Assembly: GCA_023957975.1 (NCBI GenBank)
Contig: JAMLGM010000001.1
Coordinates: 248,001-312,000 of the forward strand
Direction: 5' to 3'
DNA: 64,000 nucleotides
DNA from: Microthrixaceae bacterium
GTDB lineage: Bacteria > Actinomycetota > Acidimicrobiia > Acidimicrobiales > Microtrichaceae
Shown: one piece after another, positions 52,278 to 63,658 of the stretch
Layout of the letters: every line of letters starts with the position of its first letter
Position numbering within the stretch: the stretch's first letter is position 1
The notes under the pieces: model-generated
Told to the model about the DNA's origin: nothing
The model's input: only the letters and a program-made list of their open reading frames with translations
Database searches by the model: none
Position numbers and translations under genes: made by a program

Positions 52278-53369
52278 ATGCACGAACCCAACGACAGCAG
52301 CGATTCGCCACTCAGGATCGGGTCGCTGTTCAGCGGCTACGGCGGCCTCGACCTCGCCGTCGAGCACGTCTTCAACGCCAGAACGGTGTGGTTCTCCGAA
52401 CTCAACGAGCCCGTCGCCCGAGTCTTCGCCAAGCACTGGCCCGACGCGCCGAACCTGGGCGACATCACCACCATCGACTGGCGCCAGGTCGAGCCAGTGG
52501 ACATTCTCATCGGCGGGTTTCCTTGCCAGGATGTGTCCACGGTTGGCAAGCGCGCTGGCCTCGCGCCCGGCACGCGCTCGGGACTCTGGGCACACATGGC
52601 CGAAGCGATCGACGCGCTCCAACCCGAATGGGTCGTCATCGAGAACGTCCGCGGGCTGCTGTCCTCACCCGCCACGAGGCCACCCGTAGAAGGAGACGAT
52701 CATGAACAACGCAACCCCGGTGACGCAACCCCCGACGGCGCAACCCTTCGCGGCCTGGAACCCGACCCGTGGCGTCTGGGAGACGACGCAGCTCGACCTC
52801 TACGGGCTATGGGCGCCCTTCTCGGGGATATGGCCGACCTGCGGATGGATGTGCGATGGGTCGGTCTACCGGCTTCCCTTGTCGGCGCTCCTCACCAACG
52901 CTTCCGCATCTTCGCCCTCGCCCGGCGCGCTGTTCCGCACCCCGCTGGCGAGCGACTCATCGCGCGGCGGGGAGACACTCGATCAGGTGCGAGCCCGGCG
53001 TGGGACGATCGCGCTCTCGCACCAGATCATCGACTTCGCACTTCACGGGCCGGCTGGCTCGTCGAGCAGGCGAGCCGAGTCGGAGACGCTGTGGTCCCTG
53101 ATCGACGGACTGTTCAACGCTGGGGACGCTACGCCGACGCCATCGCCCGCTGGGAACACATCACCGGACGACCCGCACCCGCGCCAGCGCTCCTGAACGA
53201 CGGCGAAGGCCCGCGCCCAGCACCGGCATTCGTGGAGTGGCTGATGGGCCTGCCGACCGGCTGGGTCACTGCCAGCGACGAGTTGACGCAGAACCAGCAG
53301 ATCACGGCACTTGGCAACGGGGTGCTACCGCTCCAGGCCGTGACCGCGCTTTCGCTGCTCACCGCCTGA
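52278..53369 (+). CDS. DNA (cytosine-5) methyltransferase
   Basis: A 363-residue C5 methyltransferase. Motif I is GSLFSGYGGLDLAVE (about 15-29), motif IV GGFPCQDVS with C83, motif VI PEWVVIENVRG (117-126), motif VIII VGAPHQRFRIFAL (202-213) and motif X ITALGNGVLPLQAV near the end. It methylates cytosine in a short recognition site that cannot be read from the sequence. The target-recognition region (about 220-335) is short. The 52702-53196 stretch is also coding in another frame (see next entry). The start is ATG 52278. No cognate endonuclease is adjacent, so it may be an orphan protecting the element. Confidence 0.9.
   Translation: MHEPNDSSDSPLRIGSLFSGYGGLDLAVEHVFNARTVWFSELNEPVARVFAKHWPDAPNLGDITTIDWRQVEPVDILIGGFPCQDVSTVGKRAGLAPGTRSGLWAHMAEAIDALQPEWVVIENVRGLLSSPATRPPVEGDDHEQRNPGDATPDGATLRGLEPDPWRLGDDAARPLRAMGALLGDMADLRMDVRWVGLPASLVGAPHQRFRIFALARRAVPHPAGERLIARRGDTRSGASPAWDDRALAPDHRLRTSRAGWLVEQASRVGDAVVPDRRTVQRWGRYADAIARWEHITGRPAPAPALLNDGEGPRPAPAFVEWLMGLPTGWVTASDELTQNQQITALGNGVLPLQAVTALSLLTA
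52702..53196 (+). CDS. Gene nested inside the methyltransferase in another frame
   Basis: A 164-residue frame wholly inside the C5 methyltransferase gene, shifted by one base. It starts at ATG 52702 with a good ribosome-binding site (AAGGAG at 52690-52695, 6 bases before). The protein has WETTQLDLYGLWAPFSGIWP, the pattern CGWMCDGSVYRLPLS, LFRTPLASDSSRGGETL, and RARRGTIALSHQIIDFA. I recognise this pattern from small proteins of actinophages and mobile elements (WETPQ..., YSxTWPxSGMxRDG, LLPTPxASDGxxGG). Both frames therefore carry conserved sequence. The function is unknown. Confidence 0.65.
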   Translation: MNNATPVTQPPTAQPFAAWNPTRGVWETTQLDLYGLWAPFSGIWPTCGWMCDGSVYRLPLSALLTNASASSPSPGALFRTPLASDSSRGGETLDQVRARRGTIALSHQIIDFALHGPAGSSSRRAESETLWSLIDGLFNAGDATPTPSPAGNTSPDDPHPRQRS

Positions 53370-53380
53370 CCGGCTGGCGA

Positions 53381-55159
53381 CTATGCGGGAGGTTCGTCCT
53401 CTGGTGTGCCCGGCGTCGTCCCGAGAGCGGCGAGGAGACGGGTCCGGATGCGCTGTTTGCGCTGCTCAAAGAACGCGGTGAAGTCGCCGAGGTCGAGTGG
53501 GAGCCCGTCGAGGTCGTTCTCGGCCAGGTATGTTGCCCGCTTTTCGTCGCTGGGGAACGCGGACTCAATCCATGCGGCAGGGAGGCTGTCTTGCTTCTCG
53601 ATGTTCGCGGTACCTGCGAGGAGCTGGAGGTTGGGCAGGAGGTTCACGGCAGCCAGGTAGTCGTCGATCTTGTCGGCGGGAACACCTGCCTCGGTGAGCT
53701 TCTTCTTGGTGAAGCGCGACTTCGGGAAGATGTGGTCCTCGTGGAACTTCTTGCTCAGGTCCAGCCCGGGATACAGCACTGAGAGAACCGAGAACGTCCG
53801 CTGGCCGGCGTACTTGAGGTTCAGCAGTTCGTCGATCTCAGCGTTGTCGAACGCGAGGCTCTTGCCGACGGCTGCCATGGCCTCCTCGACCGCTGCTACC
53901 GGGAAGTCACCCTCCGCGTTCGTGCGGAGGACATCGCGGATGCGTGTCAGGAGGGTGTCGAGACCCGATCCCCAGATGCCGCGCTTGACCAGCGACCGGG
54001 TCACCCATCGTTGGAGGGCCAGCCTGTCGGCCGCGTCCGCGGTGGAATCGAGATAGGAGTCGCCCGCGCCTCGCAGATGCAGGTAATGCGCGACGGGCAC
54101 GATCACGCTGTTCGCGGTGAGGTTGCGCTCGTTGTACCCGAACTGCTGCAGTAAGGTCGCGGCCCGGAGCAGGGCACCCTTGATCTGCGGCCAGGCCGCC
54201 TCGACCTTCGCCATGTTCCCTTGCGTGAAGTTGGTGACCTTAAACCGCACATCGACGTCAGCGATCGTCAGCGCTGTTTTCAGCACCACATCCTTCGAGA
54301 AAGAGAACTGTCGCCCGGCGTTGCTGTTGATCTCCGAGACCAGCGAGCGGACCTCTTCGCGGGCGTCCAGCTCTTGCCACTGGTTCGTAGCCATCGATAG
54401 CAGCAGGTCGGAGTACGACAAGGTCGTGCCGCCGCTGTTGACCCGGACGAAGATTTCCAGCACCTTGTCGGCATCCTGATCGGTGACCAGGAAGTAGTTC
54501 ATCGGCTTCAAGACACGTACAGCCTCATACAGGTCGTAGAGCCGCTGGAAGGCGTCGGCCGAACCCGCGATCCCACGCTGCTCCAGTTCACGCATGATCG
54601 CCGGACCCGCGTTGGCGAGATCGAGCACCGCCCCGACGCGGAACCACTTGTTGGCCTCGCCTTCGGCAGGTGCCGCCTCCCGGTCCGTGAGAAACCGCAG
54701 GTCGTACTTCGTTCCGAGCTCTTCGTCGTCAGGCTCATCGACGAGGTTCAGGTAGAGACGCTTGACGGGGAACGCGTCAGCACTGTTCCACCACGCGTAC
54801 TTCTTCTTCTCCGCGTAGCTGCCGTACAGGGCGATGTTCAACGAAGTGAGTCGCTGCTGCCCATCGAGGACAGCGGTGGTTCCGCTCCCGGAAGGCACCG
54901 TTGCCTTGTCTGCGTACGGGTTATCGCGCTCGTGGTAGTTCGTCAGGAACTCGTAGAACGTGTACGACTGGGCGGTCTCCGGCTTGACATCCCAGAGCAG
55001 GAACGAGCCGACCGGGTACCCGCGCATGAGGCTGTCGACGAGCTTGGTGATTTGGTCAGCACCCCAGACGAACTCACGCTGGATCGCAGGCATCAAGTAC
55101 TCGCGCTTGTGGATGGCAGTGAGCATCTCCTCGATGCTGCGCGGGGTCTGAAACGACAT
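53381..55159 (-). CDS. GmrSD-like DUF262/DUF1524 (HNH) protein
   Basis: A 592-residue protein. The N-terminal DUF262 domain holds TAVLDGQQRLTSLNIALYG (DGQQR at 99-103), the NTP-binding motif of GmrS. The C-terminal DUF1524 domain ends in HEDHIFPKSRF, an HNH nuclease core. This is the fused GmrSD type, a type IV restriction enzyme for modified cytosines, or a related defence nuclease. It is the last gene of a five-gene leftward operon and starts 30 bases after the helicase stop. Whether it restricts modified DNA here is unknown. Confidence 0.88.
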   Translation of the reverse strand: MSFQTPRSIEEMLTAIHKREYLMPAIQREFVWGADQITKLVDSLMRGYPVGSFLLWDVKPETAQSYTFYEFLTNYHERDNPYADKATVPSGSGTTAVLDGQQRLTSLNIALYGSYAEKKKYAWWNSADAFPVKRLYLNLVDEPDDEELGTKYDLRFLTDREAAPAEGEANKWFRVGAVLDLANAGPAIMRELEQRGIAGSADAFQRLYDLYEAVRVLKPMNYFLVTDQDADKVLEIFVRVNSGGTTLSYSDLLLSMATNQWQELDAREEVRSLVSEINSNAGRQFSFSKDVVLKTALTIADVDVRFKVTNFTQGNMAKVEAAWPQIKGALLRAATLLQQFGYNERNLTANSVIVPVAHYLHLRGAGDSYLDSTADAADRLALQRWVTRSLVKRGIWGSGLDTLLTRIRDVLRTNAEGDFPVAAVEEAMAAVGKSLAFDNAEIDELLNLKYAGQRTFSVLSVLYPGLDLSKKFHEDHIFPKSRFTKKKLTEAGVPADKIDDYLAAVNLLPNLQLLAGTANIEKQDSLPAAWIESAFPSDEKRATYLAENDLDGLPLDLGDFTAFFEQRKQRIRTRLLAALGTTPGTPEDEPPA

Positions 55160-55189
55160 GCGGTATCTCTCAGTCAGGCTGGCGGAAGG

Positions 55190-57748
<2,559 letters not shown>

Positions 57749-57783
57749 GCGATTGGCGGAGTCCAACTCGTTCGCAGCCACAG

Positions 57784-59448
57784 CTAGTCTTCCCACGCAA
57801 CCGGCTTGACCAACATGTCGATGAGCGCGATCTCTTCGTCCGTAATCTGATAGCGCGCGTAGAGTGCTTGGTCGTCCCAAGGGACTGAGAAATCGAGTTG
57901 CGGCACCAGCCGGTAGACACGCTGAGTCACGTGCTGGGAAGCACGCAGCGCGAGGACGAGGAACCGAAACAACTGCGTCCTCATATAGGAGCGTGCGTTG
58001 AGGCACTCGCGCTCACTGCTGAAAGGACCAACCACGAGGTAGGTCTCGGTGCAGGCTGTTCCGGGGCCACCCACAAGCGGGTTCGACAGAACGAGGTGCG
58101 GATAGTCGTCGCTTCCAGGGCTGGCGTACGGGACAAACAGTTTCCATTGGTTCGCCCACTGCGCGTTCTCCACCAGCTGCTGTTCCGAGACATATCCCGC
58201 CGCGCCAAATCGGCGTAGTTCGATCGCTCGAAGATCTGTAGGCTTCGACGAGAAGTCAGCGAAATTGGTCGGTAGCCCGAACGGCTTCCGCGCCGAGACC
58301 AATGTAGCGAAGGATTTTGACCCGGGCAGAGCCAGGTCGTGATCCTGCCCCGTTTCTACTTGGATGACCTTGGCAAGAATGTCAACAGCAGTGCCGAAGC
58401 GAATGAACGTGTCCAAACCTGGTTCCAGCAGAGGCCGGGCCGTAGACCCGAAATCCGTGTTGCCCATATGGTTCGTAACGGTGACATGGCCGCGGCGATC
58501 CCTTTCCCAGAGAAAGTACATGATGCCACCGCGGACGTTGAGGCCAGGGAAAACGTCGTTAGTGTCGGGGTAATCGTGGATGACGGAGAGCCTCGAATCG
58601 GTCAGCATCTCCTGCCGAAACTCATTGAGACCTTTCCCGCCCGCGTACCATCGAGCGGGTATCACAAGTGACAGGTAGCGCGGATCGAGCGACTTCGCAG
58701 ACTCCACAAACTTGTTGTAGATCGGCTGCGCGCTGGAACCAGCCCCTCCGTCATCCAACTGGTAGGGCGGATTGCCAATGATGACGTCGAACTGCATGTT
58801 GTCTCCGAACAGCTCCGCGATGCGAGCTTTGATGTCGTCGGTGTGGATGAAGGCGTAGGCGTGAGTCTCAAGGTCGTCACCGCGTGCGTAGTCGTCCTCG
58901 CCCGCGCCGCAGTAGATGCACTTGCGGTTGGTATGGACGATGACTTCTTCGCTGGTCAGCGGATCGGATCGGAACTCTCGTTTCCCGCCGCCCCAGGTGT
59001 GCTCGGTGCGCTCGAACCAGATGTTGCCGCCCTCGGTCGTGAAGGACTTGGCGATCGAGTGCGGGCCGTTGGCGAACTTCGAGCAGTAGACGCTCCGGCG
59101 CGCAAGCAGCGCAGTGAGCTGGGTGATCCCGATGCCGAACACCTGATGGGTGAGGATGTGATCGACGCGTTGGTCGAGGTCGGGGATTGCCAGGACCAGT
59201 CCGTCGGTGAGTCGACGGACGATCTCGCGGAGGAACACGCCGGACTTGGTGAACGGATCGAGGAACGTGACATCGGGGTTGGCCCAGATGTCTGCGCCGT
59301 CGTTGGCGTCTGCCCACGCGGTTGTGAGCGTATCGAGCATCTGGTTCGCGAACTCTGGCGGGGTGAAGACCTCGTCGTTGGACAGGTTCGCGATGCAGGT
59401 CAAGACATCCGGGTTGTGCCCTCGGAGAGTGAAAGGTGCAAGGCTCAC
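57784..59448 (-). CDS. Eco57I-type N6-adenine methyltransferase, long subunit
   Basis: A 554-residue methylase. EVFTPPEFANQML is followed by the SAM site FLDPFTKSGVFLREI (64-76), in which the canonical GSG is altered (TKSG). The catalytic motif FDVIIGNPPYQL (NPPY at 226-229) is intact. A CIYCGAGED zinc-like knuckle lies near 177-185, and IPARWYAGGKGLN follows. It resembles Eco57I-type methylases. It starts at GTG 59448, overlapping the stop of the short methylase gene (GTGA), so the two polypeptides are coupled and may form one enzyme. Confidence 0.87.
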   Translation of the reverse strand: MSLAPFTLRGHNPDVLTCIANLSNDEVFTPPEFANQMLDTLTTAWADANDGADIWANPDVTFLDPFTKSGVFLREIVRRLTDGLVLAIPDLDQRVDHILTHQVFGIGITQLTALLARRSVYCSKFANGPHSIAKSFTTEGGNIWFERTEHTWGGGKREFRSDPLTSEEVIVHTNRKCIYCGAGEDDYARGDDLETHAYAFIHTDDIKARIAELFGDNMQFDVIIGNPPYQLDDGGAGSSAQPIYNKFVESAKSLDPRYLSLVIPARWYAGGKGLNEFRQEMLTDSRLSVIHDYPDTNDVFPGLNVRGGIMYFLWERDRRGHVTVTNHMGNTDFGSTARPLLEPGLDTFIRFGTAVDILAKVIQVETGQDHDLALPGSKSFATLVSARKPFGLPTNFADFSSKPTDLRAIELRRFGAAGYVSEQQLVENAQWANQWKLFVPYASPGSDDYPHLVLSNPLVGGPGTACTETYLVVGPFSSERECLNARSYMRTQLFRFLVLALRASQHVTQRVYRLVPQLDFSVPWDDQALYARYQITDEEIALIDMLVKPVAWED

Positions 59449-60089
59449 GCGGCGGCCTCCGCGATCTGGCTGAAGGTCATCGTCGGATAGGTCTGCGCGG
59501 GAACGAACAGGTCGTCGTCGTCGAGTTCGCCGAACAGTGTCCCCTCGTACGAGGCGCGCTGAGTGAGATCGTCGTAGCGGAAGTCCCGCCTCTGGAACTT
59601 CCCCTTGCCGAGGTAGCCCCACTCAGGAAAGGTAATCGGCTGACCGCCAGGCACGGTCATAGTCAAGGCATCGCCCTGGACGATGTTCACGGCTAGAACC
59701 GCGCGTGCCGCTCGCGCCCACGGGTCATCGCTGCCGATATCCAAGAACGTGTTGAACACCTCGGCAAGATTGTCCCGGCACTCCTCGGCATTGTCTCCGA
59801 GGAGCTCAATGCCGTAGGTGCACATCAGCGCGAACAGCGCGTAGTGACGCTTCTCGAAGTCGCTTCCGCCATGGCGAAGCTGGACGGTCACGAGCTTGCG
59901 GGCCAGAACCGGGACAAGGAAGTTCCCCGAGCCGCAAGCGGGCTCAAGCACGCGAGAATCGATCCGCTCAGACTCATGCTTGACGAGATCGAGCATGTCC
60001 TCGACCATCCACCCCGGCGTGAACACCTCGCCGTGATCCGCAACGCGCTGCTTGGACTTCACCAAGCGCTGGGCTTCACTCAGCGTCAT
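59445..60089 (-). CDS. Short N6-methylase-like partner with intact SAM motif
   Basis: A 214-residue protein beginning LSEAQRLVKSKQRVADHGEV, then FTPGWMVEDMLDLV and the motif I sequence SRVLEPACGSGNFLVPVLA (PACGSGNF at 50-57), which is complete. It then ends without any NPPY catalytic motif: the corresponding stretch reads NIVQGDALTMTVPGGQPITF. Together with the long methylase, it appears to supply the good SAM pocket. It overlaps the HTH gene by 14 bases and the long methylase by four. Confidence 0.83.
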   Translation of the reverse strand: MTLSEAQRLVKSKQRVADHGEVFTPGWMVEDMLDLVKHESERIDSRVLEPACGSGNFLVPVLARKLVTVQLRHGGSDFEKRHYALFALMCTYGIELLGDNAEECRDNLAEVFNTFLDIGSDDPWARAARAVLAVNIVQGDALTMTVPGGQPITFPEWGYLGKGKFQRRDFRYDDLTQRASYEGTLFGELDDDDLFVPAQTYPTMTFSQIAEAAA

Positions 60090-60345
60090 CGTCTCCCCTT
60101 CCCGTACTCGCTGTCACGATCGTAGGAGCGACCGCTGACATTCGCGTGGGCTGCTGAGCGGTCTCGTCGTCGCTGGCCGCCGCTCCCGCACGCACCCACT
60201 CGTCGATCTCGCTGGCTTGGAACTTCCAGAGGCGCCCGACCTTGTGGGCGGGCATGGCCTTCTCGGCGATCCAGGTGTAGACGGTGTCTTTGGTGACCCC
60301 GAGGTGGGCGGCGATGTCGTCTGCGGACAGCCACGGCTCAGCCAC
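60076..60345 (-). CDS. MerR/excisionase-type HTH protein
   Basis: An 89-residue protein. The helix-turn-helix is at the N-terminus: WLSADDIAAHLGVTKDTVYTWIAEK, then MPAHKVGRLWKFQASEIDEW, typical of the excisionase/MerR-like DNA-binding domain (HTH_17). The tail is flexible. The GTG at 60345 has a strong ribosome-binding site (GGGAGG just upstream on the minus strand). It is the first gene of the methylase-helicase-GmrSD operon and could regulate it. Confidence 0.8.
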   Translation of the reverse strand: MAEPWLSADDIAAHLGVTKDTVYTWIAEKAMPAHKVGRLWKFQASEIDEWVRAGAAASDDETAQQPTRMSAVAPTIVTASTGRGDDDAE

Positions 60346-60478
60346 GTTGGTCCTCCCTCGCTCTATGGCCCAGGCAGGCCAACACTCTCGATGATACCGG
60401 TGGAGGTACTGCTTGAGTTGGGTTTCTCCGGGCGTGGCCGAACGAGATGGGTGCCGAGCGGAGCCTCTGCTCGGCCCA

Positions 60479-61617
60479 TCAGCCCCGGACACGCGCCCGT
60501 TGCCAGGTCGTCACTGCCTCATGCCAACGGTCGGAATCGGTGTTCCAGGAGAGCGTGTGCCCGGCGTCGAAGGTCTCAAGGGACACGAGTTCGGGGCGTT
60601 GGTCTCGGAGTGTTTGTGAGAGCCGGACCGGCACGGAGTCGTCGTGCACGCCGTGGAGGATGAGTGTGGGCGTGGCGAGGTCTGCGGCCCTCGCGGTCCA
60701 GTCGAAGGATCGGAGCGGGATGCGGCTCGGTAGGCCGGCGAGGCGAACGAGCGGCTCAATCGTGAGCCACGGGACGGCGAGGTAGCCGACCGCGGCGGGG
60801 AGCCCGCTGCGTGCGCAGTTCGTCTTGATGACTTCGGTCCAGTCGAGGACCGGCGAGTCGAGTATGAGTGCAGCGATCAAGCCCTCGTGTCGGGGCCGGT
60901 CGGCGAGTTGCAGGGCGATCGCGGCTCCCATTGACCACCCGAACAGCATGATCTGTCGGGCTCCTCGTCGGACGGCGTATCCGATGGCTTCGTCAACGTC
61001 TGCGGTCTCGGTGTGGCCGAGGGTGGATCGGCCCGTACCGAGGCGGGGGCCTTCTGCGGTGTTGCGGTATGTGACGACGAGGGAGTGTAGCCGAGGTCGG
61101 TTGCAGCGAGGACGCCACGGAGGGTGCCCGCGCGGGTGCTGCCGAGGCCGTGGATGTGGATGGCCCAGGTCGAGGGGTCGCCGTCGATACGCCAGGCCGG
61201 GCATTGCCCTGCGGGAGTGGTGATGGTGATGTCGCGGGTTTTGAGTCCGGCGTCGGCTGGGGTGGCGTAGTAGATGCCGCTCCACGAGGCTCGATCACCG
61301 TGCGTGAGCGACAGTCCTGGTGAAGTCCCGGTGACGGTGCGGGCGATCTGGCCGGGGCCGCGATCGGATACTTCTGCTGCGAGTTGCACCCAGCCGCCGT
61401 GTTCAATCCAGAGGTTGTAGATGCCTCGGGCGGTGGTCTGGTCGTTTCGGTCGAGCACGATCCGCTGGTGGCCGTCGTCGTCTTGCTCGATGTCATGGAT
61501 CGTGAGGTCGAAGCTGCGAGGGCCGGCTGGTGCGGTGAGGCGTCGCGTGATTGCCCAGCCGGTGCCGAGTGCGCTGGCGGTGAGGAGTCCGGCTCCGAGA
61601 GCGATGGCCCGTTTCAT
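60479..61617 (-). pseudogene. Frameshifted alpha/beta hydrolase with N-terminal membrane anchor
   Basis: From ATG 61617 the protein starts with a signal-anchor helix (about 2-24), then a non-enzymatic domain, and reaches IHIHGLGSTRAGTLRGV and LAATDLGYT before reading into nonsense at about 61085. The remainder continues in another minus-strand frame: SLVVTYRNTAEG, LFGWSMGAAIALQLA (nucleophile), LILHGVHDDSVP and DAGHTLSWN, to stop 60479. One base is missing at the junction around 61083-61088. It is either a pseudogene or a sequencing error. Its start overlaps the membrane-protein gene (ATGA). Confidence 0.8.
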
Positions 61618-62642
61618 GAGGGGCGTTCCTCGTTGGGTGGTGCTGCGTCGTCGTCTCCGCCTCTGTCGGGTGCGGTATCGGGGTCTTGTTCGCCGAGGAG
61701 GTGTTGTTCGGCGGTTTGGAGCAGCGCACGCTCGTTGTCGGTGATGGTGAAGGTGACGCGGCCGTCGATCATGGCGTCGCGGATTTCGACGATCTTGCGG
61801 TGGAGACGCCCTTCGGGGTCGTCGGCCTGCGCGGCGCGGGGTTCGGCTTGGCTGAGGCCGGGCCGAACATCGGTGGCGCGTTCCCAGACTGGTTCGAGGC
61901 CGGTGGCGAGAGCTGTTGTGTGGCGGCGGCGTGCGTGATGCTGGGCGAGGCGCACCACGGGCTGTGCGGTGAATCCTGCGCAGAGGAACCCGAAGGTGAG
62001 CAGCGAGAGCAGCCCGTAAGTGGGCTGGACGGCATACATGAGGTTGAGTTGCCCGGTGACGTGGGCGATGTCCATGACGATCACCGCGACGCACAAGGCA
62101 ACACCGAACGCCGAGCCCAGGGTCAGCAGTCCGGCGGGGAGTCGTTGGATGCCGTCGCTGCTGCGGTACTGGCGGGCGGCGAGGACCATCATGGTGGCGA
62201 TCACGACGCCGCAGTAGACGAAGTTGATGATCGAGTACGCAGCGGTAGCGGGCTGGTCACCAAGGTCTGCCATGAACCGGGTGGTCGTCTCATCGCGGTC
62301 GATGAAGAAGAACGCGACCGTGATCGCGGCCAGTGACACGAGCAAGATGGGCAGGCTGACCGTGACGCGAACGAGTTGAGGCCGGTAGTGGCCGGTGTGC
62401 ATGACACCGCGGCCGAGGAAGAACAGCCCGGTCATCAGCAGGGCGTCCGCGATGAGGGTGGCGATGTTGGTTCCTCCCAGGAGCGGATCGACGGACTCGT
62501 AGACGGCGTCCACGTTCAGAGTCATCGCGATGGCGATGGTGATCGCGGCGTAGGTGACGCTGTGGTCGGCGCGTTTGCGGCGGAAGATGAGCAGGCTCGC
62601 CACGAGCGCCCACATCAGGGCCGCGACGAGCGTCTGGATCAT
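61614..62642 (-). CDS. Seven-helix membrane protein, MAB_1171c-like
   Basis: A 342-residue membrane protein with seven predicted helices in the first 230 residues (first: LVAALMWALVASLLIF; last: LLSLLTFGFLCAGF), then a soluble tail with EGRLHRKIVEIRDAMIDG and an acidic end. The layout matches the actinobacterial group labelled MAB_1171c-family putative transporters, which travel with ImmA/IrrE peptidases. The function is unknown. It overlaps both its neighbours by four bases (ATGA), making an XRE, peptidase, membrane protein, hydrolase operon. Confidence 0.75.
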   Translation of the reverse strand: MIQTLVAALMWALVASLLIFRRKRADHSVTYAAITIAIAMTLNVDAVYESVDPLLGGTNIATLIADALLMTGLFFLGRGVMHTGHYRPQLVRVTVSLPILLVSLAAITVAFFFIDRDETTTRFMADLGDQPATAAYSIINFVYCGVVIATMMVLAARQYRSSDGIQRLPAGLLTLGSAFGVALCVAVIVMDIAHVTGQLNLMYAVQPTYGLLSLLTFGFLCAGFTAQPVVRLAQHHARRRHTTALATGLEPVWERATDVRPGLSQAEPRAAQADDPEGRLHRKIVEIRDAMIDGRVTFTITDNERALLQTAEQHLLGEQDPDTAPDRGGDDDAAPPNEERPS

Positions 62643-63103
62643 CCGAAGACCTCCGAGTAGCGGGTCTCGGCGAACACCGATCCTCGAATGCCTGCGGCAA
62701 GGCGGTCGGCGAGGGACTCGGCGGCGATCTCGGTCTCACAATCGATGTCTTGCCGCTTGAGCAGTCGCCCGCGGGTGTAGGGCGGGATGTTGGGCAGGAG
62801 CAGGTCCTCGGCCGGGCAGTTGTCGCCTTCGCAGTGGCCGAGGATCATGTGGGCGAACTCGTGCAGGACGAACTGCTGGCGGTGCAGCGCGGAGTCGCTG
62901 CGGGCGTGGAGCACGATGTCGTCGGTATCGGTGACCAGCCAGACCGCGCAGATGCCGTCGCTGGTGTCGAGGTCGGCGAGTTCGACGATGCGGAGCTGAC
63001 GGTTTCGGCGCGCACGTATCGCGGTGAGGAGGTCGTCGAGGGTGAAGGTGCTGCCGAGCTGTAGGCCCGCGACGGCCGCCGATACTGTCTGTTCGATATT
63101 CAC
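62639..63103 (-). CDS. ImmA/IrrE-family metallopeptidase
   Basis: A 154-residue peptidase with the zinc motif VLHEFAHMILGHCEG and a Glu-helix CETEIAAESLADRLA. GTG 63103 is chosen because of the upstream GAGAGGGG and because conserved sequence starts here. It belongs with the XRE gene 60 bases upstream and the membrane protein downstream. It may cleave the XRE regulator in response to a signal sensed by the membrane protein; that role is inferred from neighbouring families. Confidence 0.85.
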   Translation of the reverse strand: MNIEQTVSAAVAGLQLGSTFTLDDLLTAIRARRNRQLRIVELADLDTSDGICAVWLVTDTDDIVLHARSDSALHRQQFVLHEFAHMILGHCEGDNCPAEDLLLPNIPPYTRGRLLKRQDIDCETEIAAESLADRLAAGIRGSVFAETRYSEVFG

Positions 63104-63163
63104 GGTTCGCCCCTCTCTGTGGGGAGCAGGGACCGGTATCGGCACCGTGTCGCGCGACACCTG

Positions 63164-63595
63164 TCAGTGCTCGGGCATGTGGCTCATTTCCTCGTCCAGG
63201 AACTTGGTGATGGCGTGGAGTGCTTTCGGCGAGACGTCACCGAGGGTGCGGGCGGCGTAGGACTTCACCTTCGCTGCCCGCATGGACCGCACGAGGTCGA
63301 GCTGAGCTGCGACCTTCTCCGGAGTCTCGGCACCGTCGGCTCCCATGAGGAAGGCGGCATCGACATCGAAGAACGCGGCCAGTCCGTCGAACACGGCGGG
63401 GTCTTGGACGTAGCGGTGACCGTTGATCATGTATGTCCAGCGCGACCGGGACAGGTTGGTGCCTCGTTCTTTGAGGTAGCCCGCGATCTGCGAGTAGGTC
63501 GGTTCCGAGCCGGACTCGGCCTCGGCGACGTCCATCAGGAGACGCAGACGCTTGGCGAGGTCTTCAGCCGCAGCCTGGCTCTCGTCTTCGGTCAT
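63164..63595 (-). CDS. XRE-like transcriptional regulator
   Basis: A 143-residue regulator. LAKRLRLLMDVAEAESGSEP and a HTH SYSQIAGYLKERGTNLSRSRWTYMINGHRYVQ-like region (here split as YSQIAGYLKERGTNLSRSRW and YMINGHRYVQD) are followed by LAAFFDVDAAFLMG, typical of XRE proteins of Streptomyces and its relatives. The C-terminal half is helical. ATG 63595 is used. Four copies of a 14-bp palindrome lie upstream, the probable binding sites. Confidence 0.82.
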   Translation of the reverse strand: MTEDESQAAAEDLAKRLRLLMDVAEAESGSEPTYSQIAGYLKERGTNLSRSRWTYMINGHRYVQDPAVFDGLAAFFDVDAAFLMGADGAETPEKVAAQLDLVRSMRAAKVKSYAARTLGDVSPKALHAITKFLDEEMSHMPEH

Positions 63596-63658
63596 GGTGG
63601 CTGACCCCCTTCCCTTCGCGACGGGCAAGGCATCGATGTAGTCCACCCTCACGGGTGG

